Shown here: in pieces, positions 60,415 to 64,000 of the stretch | Position numbering within the stretch: position 1 is the stretch's first letter | Layout: each line of letters begins with the position of its first letter | Origin: Streptomyces sp. NBC_01431 | GTDB lineage: Bacteria; Actinomycetota; Actinomycetes; Streptomycetales; Streptomycetaceae | Direction: 5' to 3' | Assembly (NCBI RefSeq): GCF_036231355.1 | Contig: NZ_CP109496.1 | Location: forward strand, 5,766,001 to 5,830,000 | DNA length: 64,000 nt | Program-made: the position numbers and the translations under genes | Notes under the pieces: generated by a model | What the model was told of the DNA's origin: nothing | Database searches by the model: none | The model's input: the letters and a program-made list of their open reading frames with translations, nothing else

Positions 60415-60936
60415 TCACCGCAATGCGATGGCCTTCTCCATCAGCGTGACCGCGTAGGGGCTGCCGCCCCCGTCCGTCTTCGCGGGCTGCTCGCCGACCT
60501 TCGCGTACCCGGCGCCCTCGTAGTAGCCGCGCAGCCGCTCGTTGTCGGAGCGGCAGTCGAGCCGGCACAGCGCGCGGCCGCTCTCGGCGATCCTGCGCTC
60601 GGCGTGCGCGAGCAGCGCCTGCCCCGTGCCGCGCGGCGCCTCGGTACGGTCCACCATCAGGCGGTGCACATAACCGGCCTCCGGACCCCTCGCGCCCCAG
60701 GCCGCCTCGTCCTGCCACCACAGTTCGTACGCCCCGACGACCGCGCCCCGGCCGGTGCGGGCCAGCCAGACCTCGCCCTCCTTCATGCGCAGCCGAAAGT
60801 GCTCGGCGTCCTTGCCGCCGGGCTGCCACTGGTCGATGCCGTTGTCGAGCATCCAGCGTGCGGCGGCGTCGTACAGCGAGGTCAGCGCGGGCAGGGCGGA
60901 CTCGTCGGCGAGGGTGAGGATCAGGTCGGAAGTCAT
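60415..60936 (-). CDS. GNAT family N-acetyltransferase
   Basis: A 173-residue acetyl-CoA-dependent acyltransferase. The GNAT core is visible: YVHRLMVDRTEAPRGTGQALLAHAERR (motif A, with the pyrophosphate-binding RGTGQ loop) near residue 95, and CRSDNERLRGYYEGAGYAKVGEQP (motif B) near 135. The short upstream in-frame Met at 60948 is possible; 60936 is preferred on pattern. Substrate unknown. Convergent with the STAND ATPase gene, 4 nt apart. Confidence 0.83.
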   Translation of the reverse strand: MTSDLILTLADESALPALTSLYDAAARWMLDNGIDQWQPGGKDAEHFRLRMKEGEVWLARTGRGAVVGAYELWWQDEAAWGARGPEAGYVHRLMVDRTEAPRGTGQALLAHAERRIAESGRALCRLDCRSDNERLRGYYEGAGYAKVGEQPAKTDGGGSPYAVTLMEKAIALR

Positions 60937-60958
60937 GCCGTCGATCATGTACCAGAGG

Positions 60959-61672
60959 TCAGCCCGCGCGGGGCGCGGGCACCGCGGGCAGCAGGGCGCT
61001 CAGCCGGGACACCAGCTCGCCGAACGGCCCGTCGGCGGGCTCCTCGGCGAGCATCCGCAGCAGGATCGCCGCCATCTCCTGGTCGTAGGCGGCGCTCACC
61101 GCGGCCAGCGCCGCGAAGTCGTGCACCAGCTGCAACTCCAGCTCGCCGCGCGGAATTTGGCGGCCGTCCAGCCAGATCAGCGCCGTCGACTCGGCGAGCG
61201 AAACCCACGACCGGACGACCAACTCCAGCCGTGCGGACGGATGCTGGACGCGCAGATGCGCCAGGATCTGGAGGTAGGCGGCGTTGCGCACCTCGTCGAT
61301 CATGGCGTTGGCGGTGGACGAACCGACGGCCGGACCGCCCCGCATCAGGGCGGAGAAGCCGGGACCGTGCTCGTCCACGAAGTCGAAGAACCGCCCCATC
61401 ACCCGCAGCAGCCGGGCGCCGAGCGGCCCCTGGTGCGGCTCCACGAAGCGGCCCGCCAGCTCGTCCGCGGCCCGGCGCAACGCGGCCTCGTACAGGCTCT
61501 GCTTGCCGGGGAAGTAGTGATAGACCAGCGGCCGCGAAATCCCGGCGGCCGCCGCTATTTCATCGATGGACACATCGTCGGGCGAGCGGTGGCTGAACAG
61601 TTCGAGGGCGACCCCGATCAACTGCTGCCTGCGCTCGTCGACGCCCATCCTGCGCCGTACCCCGGTCGTCAT
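60959..61672 (-). CDS. TetR-family regulator near diiron protein operon
   Basis: A 237-residue TetR-type repressor. HTH at residues about 13-58: QQLIGVALELFSHRSPDDVSIDEIAAAAGISRPLVYHYFPGK, where ISRPLVYHYF is the recognition helix. The C-terminal domain resembles the TetR_C group of TetR proteins that bind fatty or hydrophobic ligands. ATG at 61672 lies 6 nt after TACTCT, so leaderless; upstream in-frame codons are rejected. Probably controls the reductase/diiron operon just upstream, but no shared operator could be proven. Confidence 0.85.
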   Translation of the reverse strand: MTTGVRRRMGVDERRQQLIGVALELFSHRSPDDVSIDEIAAAAGISRPLVYHYFPGKQSLYEAALRRAADELAGRFVEPHQGPLGARLLRVMGRFFDFVDEHGPGFSALMRGGPAVGSSTANAMIDEVRNAAYLQILAHLRVQHPSARLELVVRSWVSLAESTALIWLDGRQIPRGELELQLVHDFAALAAVSAAYDQEMAAILLRMLAEEPADGPFGELVSRLSALLPAVPAPRAG

Positions 61673-61678
61673 GCGAAC

Positions 61679-61684
61679 AGAGTA
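61679..61684 (-). promoter_or_regulatory. -10 box of the TetR gene (leaderless)
   Basis: TACTCT on the minus strand, 6 nt before the ATG of the TetR gene at 61672. Confidence 0.45.
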
Positions 61685-61713
61685 CCTATACGTTCCGGCG
61701 GCCCGGTCACCCG

Positions 61714-62781
61714 CTAGAGGTCCAGCACCAGCTTCGGGCCCAGGCACCTCGATACGCAGATCAGCATCGAGTCGGCGCGCTCCGCGTCCGTGAGGAGCTC
61801 GTCGCGGTGGTCGATCTCGCCTGCCAGGACCCGCTGTTGGCAGGTTCCGCAGAAGCCCTGCTCGCAGGAGTACGAGAGGTTCGGGACCTCCTCGCGCAGG
61901 GCGGCGAGCACCGAGGTGTCCGCCGGGACGGCGACCGTGCGGCCCGAGCGGCGCAGCTCCACCTCGAAACCGGCGCCCGCCGTGGCCGCGGCCGGCGCGA
62001 ACCGCTCCAGATGCGGGGTGCGGCCGTCCCCCAGCGCCCCGGTGACCGCGTCCATCAGCGGCTCGGGGCCGCAGCAGTGAACGGCGGCGTCCGCCGGGGA
62101 GCCGGCGAGGAAGGCGGCGAGGTCCGGCACTCCCGACTCGTCCTCGGGGACGACCGTGACAGCGGTGCCGCCCAGCTTCCCGATCTCATCGAGGAACGGC
62201 ATCGTGGCCCGTGACCGCCCGCAGTACAGCAGCCGCCAGTCGCTTCCGGACGCCTCAACCGCCTGGACCATGGGGAGGATTGGCGTGATTCCGATGCCGC
62301 CCGCGATGAACGCGTACGAGGTGGCCGCCGCCAGCGGGAAGCGGTTGCGCGGGCCGCGCACCGACAGCTCGACCGCCTCCTGGAGCTGCTCGTGTACCTC
62401 GCGCGAACCGCCCCGGCCGTCCGCGATGAGCCGCGTGGCCACGGTGTACGAGAAGCGGTCGCGGGGGTCGCCGCACAGCGAGTACTGCCGTACCAGGCCG
62501 GACGGCAGGATCAGGTCGAGGTGCGCGCCGGGCTCCCACGCGGGCAGCTCGGCGCCGTCCAGGGCCTCCAGGCGCAGCTGTACGACGCCTTCGGCGGGCT
62601 CTCTCCGCTCGGTGACGGTCAGCTTCCGCGTCACCGTGGAGCGCCGGGTGCCGCGCCCCGATATGGGCTCCTCCAGGGCGGGCATCGGCCACAGCGGCGA
62701 GGCGGCGATGCGGCGGCGCAGCGCGCGCCGGGCCAGCAGCGCGGCCCCGGCGGCCAGGGCGAGGGTGGTGGCGCGTCGCAT
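61714..62781 (-). CDS. Flavin/2Fe-2S oxidoreductase (phthalate-dioxygenase-reductase type)
   Basis: A 355-residue electron-transfer protein: a short membrane-like N-terminal segment (about residues 3-20), FAD or FMN-binding domain with RQYSLCG near residue 95 (RxYS motif), NAD(P)H-binding domain with GGIGITPILPM, and a C-terminal ferredoxin domain with CEQGFCGTC...C (residues about 305-345) binding a [2Fe-2S] cluster. It delivers NAD(P)H electrons to an oxygenase; the best candidate is the diiron protein gene directly upstream, whose TGA is separated by one base from this ATG. GGAG lies 9 nt before the start. Confidence 0.87.
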   Translation of the reverse strand: MRRATTLALAAGAALLARRALRRRIAASPLWPMPALEEPISGRGTRRSTVTRKLTVTERREPAEGVVQLRLEALDGAELPAWEPGAHLDLILPSGLVRQYSLCGDPRDRFSYTVATRLIADGRGGSREVHEQLQEAVELSVRGPRNRFPLAAATSYAFIAGGIGITPILPMVQAVEASGSDWRLLYCGRSRATMPFLDEIGKLGGTAVTVVPEDESGVPDLAAFLAGSPADAAVHCCGPEPLMDAVTGALGDGRTPHLERFAPAAATAGAGFEVELRRSGRTVAVPADTSVLAALREEVPNLSYSCEQGFCGTCQQRVLAGEIDHRDELLTDAERADSMLICVSRCLGPKLVLDL

Positions 62782-62782
62782 G

Positions 62783-63670
62783 TCAGCGGCCTCCGTTGGC
62801 ACCGGGGGAGGCGGCGAGATAGGCGACGGCCTGGGCCGTGCTGCCCTCCTTGGAGGGGTGGTAGGCGCGGCTGAGGTAGCGGGGGATCGATTTCAGCATG
62901 GCGGGGGTGGAGGGCAGCATGCCCGTGCGGCCCGCCCGGTAGAACTGACCCAGGCTCGCCTTGCCTTCCGCCAGCGTCGGGTCGTTCGCCATGAAGAACC
63001 TGGCCCCGCGCTGCCAGAGGAAGGCGAGCGCGGCGAACGCGGTCGCCCAGGTGCGCACCCGGCGCCGGTAGCCGCCGTCGACGTGCATGAACAGCTCGAA
63101 GGCCACCGAGCGGTGCTCGACCTCCTCGGCGCCGTGCCAGCGCAGCAGGTCGAGCATCATCGGGTCGGCGCCGCGCCGGTCGAGCGTCTCGGCGTTGAGG
63201 ATCCAGTTGCCGAGGAACGCCGTGTAGTGCTCGATCGCGGCGATCGTGGCGACCCGCTCCATCAGCCACCACTGCCGCGCCCTGCCCGGCGGCAGCGTCC
63301 GGTCTCCCAGCAGCTTCTCGAAGAGCCAGTCGACCTGCGCGGTGTACGGCGTCGGGTCGAGGCCGAGCTTCTTGAGATGGGGGAGTACGTCGTCGTGCGC
63401 GGCGGAGTGCATGGCCTCCTGGCCGATGAATCCGATGACGTCCTCGCGCAGCCGGTCGGCCGTGATGTACGGCAGGACCTGCTTGTACACGTGCACGAAC
63501 CAGCGCTCACCGGCGGGCAGCAGCAGGTGCAGCACATTGATGGTGTGGCCGGTGAACGGGTCGCCGGGAATCCAATGGAGCGGGGTGTTCTCCCACTCGA
63601 AGGAGACGTTCCGGGCCTTGAGCTCGATGTGCTCCGAGGCCACCGGAGCGAGCTGCGGCGTATTAGACAT
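62783..63670 (-). CDS. Ferritin-like diiron protein of the PF10118 'metal-dependent hydrolase' group
   Basis: A 295-residue soluble helical protein. Metal-site motifs fit a carboxylate-bridged diiron centre: FIGQEAMHSAAH near residue 86, AAIEHYTAFLG near 145, and GAEEVEHRSVAFE near 180 (three ExxH-type elements). Pfam names the family hydrolase, but the ferritin-like site suggests an oxygenase, in keeping with the coupled reductase gene. Leaderless start: TACATT 6 nt before the ATG. First gene of the operon. Confidence 0.83.
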   Translation of the reverse strand: MSNTPQLAPVASEHIELKARNVSFEWENTPLHWIPGDPFTGHTINVLHLLLPAGERWFVHVYKQVLPYITADRLREDVIGFIGQEAMHSAAHDDVLPHLKKLGLDPTPYTAQVDWLFEKLLGDRTLPPGRARQWWLMERVATIAAIEHYTAFLGNWILNAETLDRRGADPMMLDLLRWHGAEEVEHRSVAFELFMHVDGGYRRRVRTWATAFAALAFLWQRGARFFMANDPTLAEGKASLGQFYRAGRTGMLPSTPAMLKSIPRYLSRAYHPSKEGSTAQAVAYLAASPGANGGR

Positions 63671-63676
63671 GGCGTC

Positions 63677-63682
63677 AATGTA
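63677..63682 (-). promoter_or_regulatory. -10 box of the diiron protein gene (leaderless)
   Basis: TACATT on the minus strand, 6 nt before the ATG at 63670, preceded by GTAC-rich sequence that also appears near the TetR promoter. Confidence 0.45.
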
Positions 63683-63734
63683 CTGACGGGTACGCCGCAG
63701 CGACAGGGGTGTGCGCCGGATTGTTGGCCGGGAC

Positions 63735-64000
63735 TCAGTGCAGGGTGGTGATCGGACTCCCGTCCGCGAGCCGCCCGTTGAGCTCGGCCCGCGCCCCCTC
63801 CCTGGCCCGGACGGCCAGCAGGTTGCCGTGCTCGCTCCCGGTGACCCCGCCGGACAGGGTGACCGAGGACACCTGCTCGCTGCCCGCCGCCAGTACGAAC
63901 CAGGTGCCGCCGCGCGACTTCCACAGCACCCCGGCGAGCACCCGCGTCTCGCGCACCCCGCAGGCCGGGGAGTTCTCGGCGCGGGCCGCGATCGCGCCCG
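63735..64000 (-). CDS. Unrecognised protein, C-terminal end (cut by window edge)
   Basis: At least 87 codons continue past the right edge without a stop. The visible C-terminus has ENSPACGVRETRVLAGVLW with one cysteine, a TWFVLAAG strand, and a repeated beta-type pattern (VSSVTLSGGVTGS; NLLAVRAREGARAELNG), reminiscent of an extracytoplasmic beta-rich domain. Function unknown. Confidence 0.5.
   Translation of the reverse strand, partial: GAIAARAENSPACGVRETRVLAGVLWKSRGGTWFVLAAGSEQVSSVTLSGGVTGSEHGNLLAVRAREGARAELNGRLADGSPITTLH

Noticed and set aside
1..64000. CRISPR array, tRNA, rRNA, insertion sequence or prophage
   Set aside because: No array-like repeat-spacer pattern, tRNA cloverleaf, transposase, integrase or phage gene was recognised on reading both strands.

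Overview
The window is about 64 kb of very GC-rich DNA carrying 51 supported protein genes. No rRNA, tRNA, CRISPR array, transposase or phage gene was seen. It is chromosomal Streptomyces, or a very close relative. Evidence: strong G/C bias at third codon positions, frequent GTG starts, TAnnnT -10 boxes that sit 6-7 nt before start codons (leaderless mRNAs), a single recognised TTA codon, SARP and STAND regulators, F420 metabolism, and a gene order (map, panB, nadE, glnA2, glnE, malR/malEFG/agl, pulA) that, from memory, matches the S. coelicolor core region around SCO2226-SCO2256.

Left part (1-28.5 kb) is mostly housekeeping genes and small operons. It holds the start of map, two MFS exporters, an F420:NADPH oxidoreductase (npdG), a site-2-type protease, a large SARP-STAND regulator, a DrrAB-like ABC exporter, panB, and a DHA2 drug exporter with its TetR regulator. 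It continues with a membrane-anchored EEP-fold protein, nadE, a DUF998/hydrolase pair, a secreted S53 peptidase, a DUF3105/DUF305 pair, an APC permease, a GlnA2-type glutamine synthetase-like ligase, an orphan SufS-like cysteine desulfurase, a CGNR regulator and a tautomerase-fold protein.

Middle part (28.5-39.6 kb): a tightly coupled phosphoesterase / MFS / beta-propeller operon, a membrane acyltransferase, a secreted PIG-L deacetylase with a propeller-like C-terminus, glnE, and a PAP2 membrane phosphatase whose 3' end runs into a 39-bp interspersed repeat.

Right part (39.6-58.3 kb) is a maltodextrin/starch regulon. Secreted alpha-amylase and a giant amylase-pullulanase cut starch outside the cell. 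The MalE lipoprotein and MalFG permease import maltodextrins, and two intracellular GH13 glucosidases degrade them. Two LacI-family regulators are present. The layout is a mirror: malR<-aglA<- | ->malEFG->aglA'->malR'. CTTGCAG-type dyads lie in the divergent promoter region and on both sides of the amylase promoter. No ATPase is encoded, as expected if a shared MsiK-type ATPase serves the permease. A cynR / cynT-cynS cyanate-detoxification module sits inside this starch region.

End (58.3-64 kb): a STAND ATPase with TPR-like repeats, no HTH and a TTA codon, then a GNAT acetyltransferase, a TetR regulator, a ferritin-like diiron protein overlapping in operon with a flavin/2Fe-2S reductase (a likely two-component oxygenase), and the 3' end of an unrecognised gene. 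Functions were assigned by reading motifs in the translations, with no database search.
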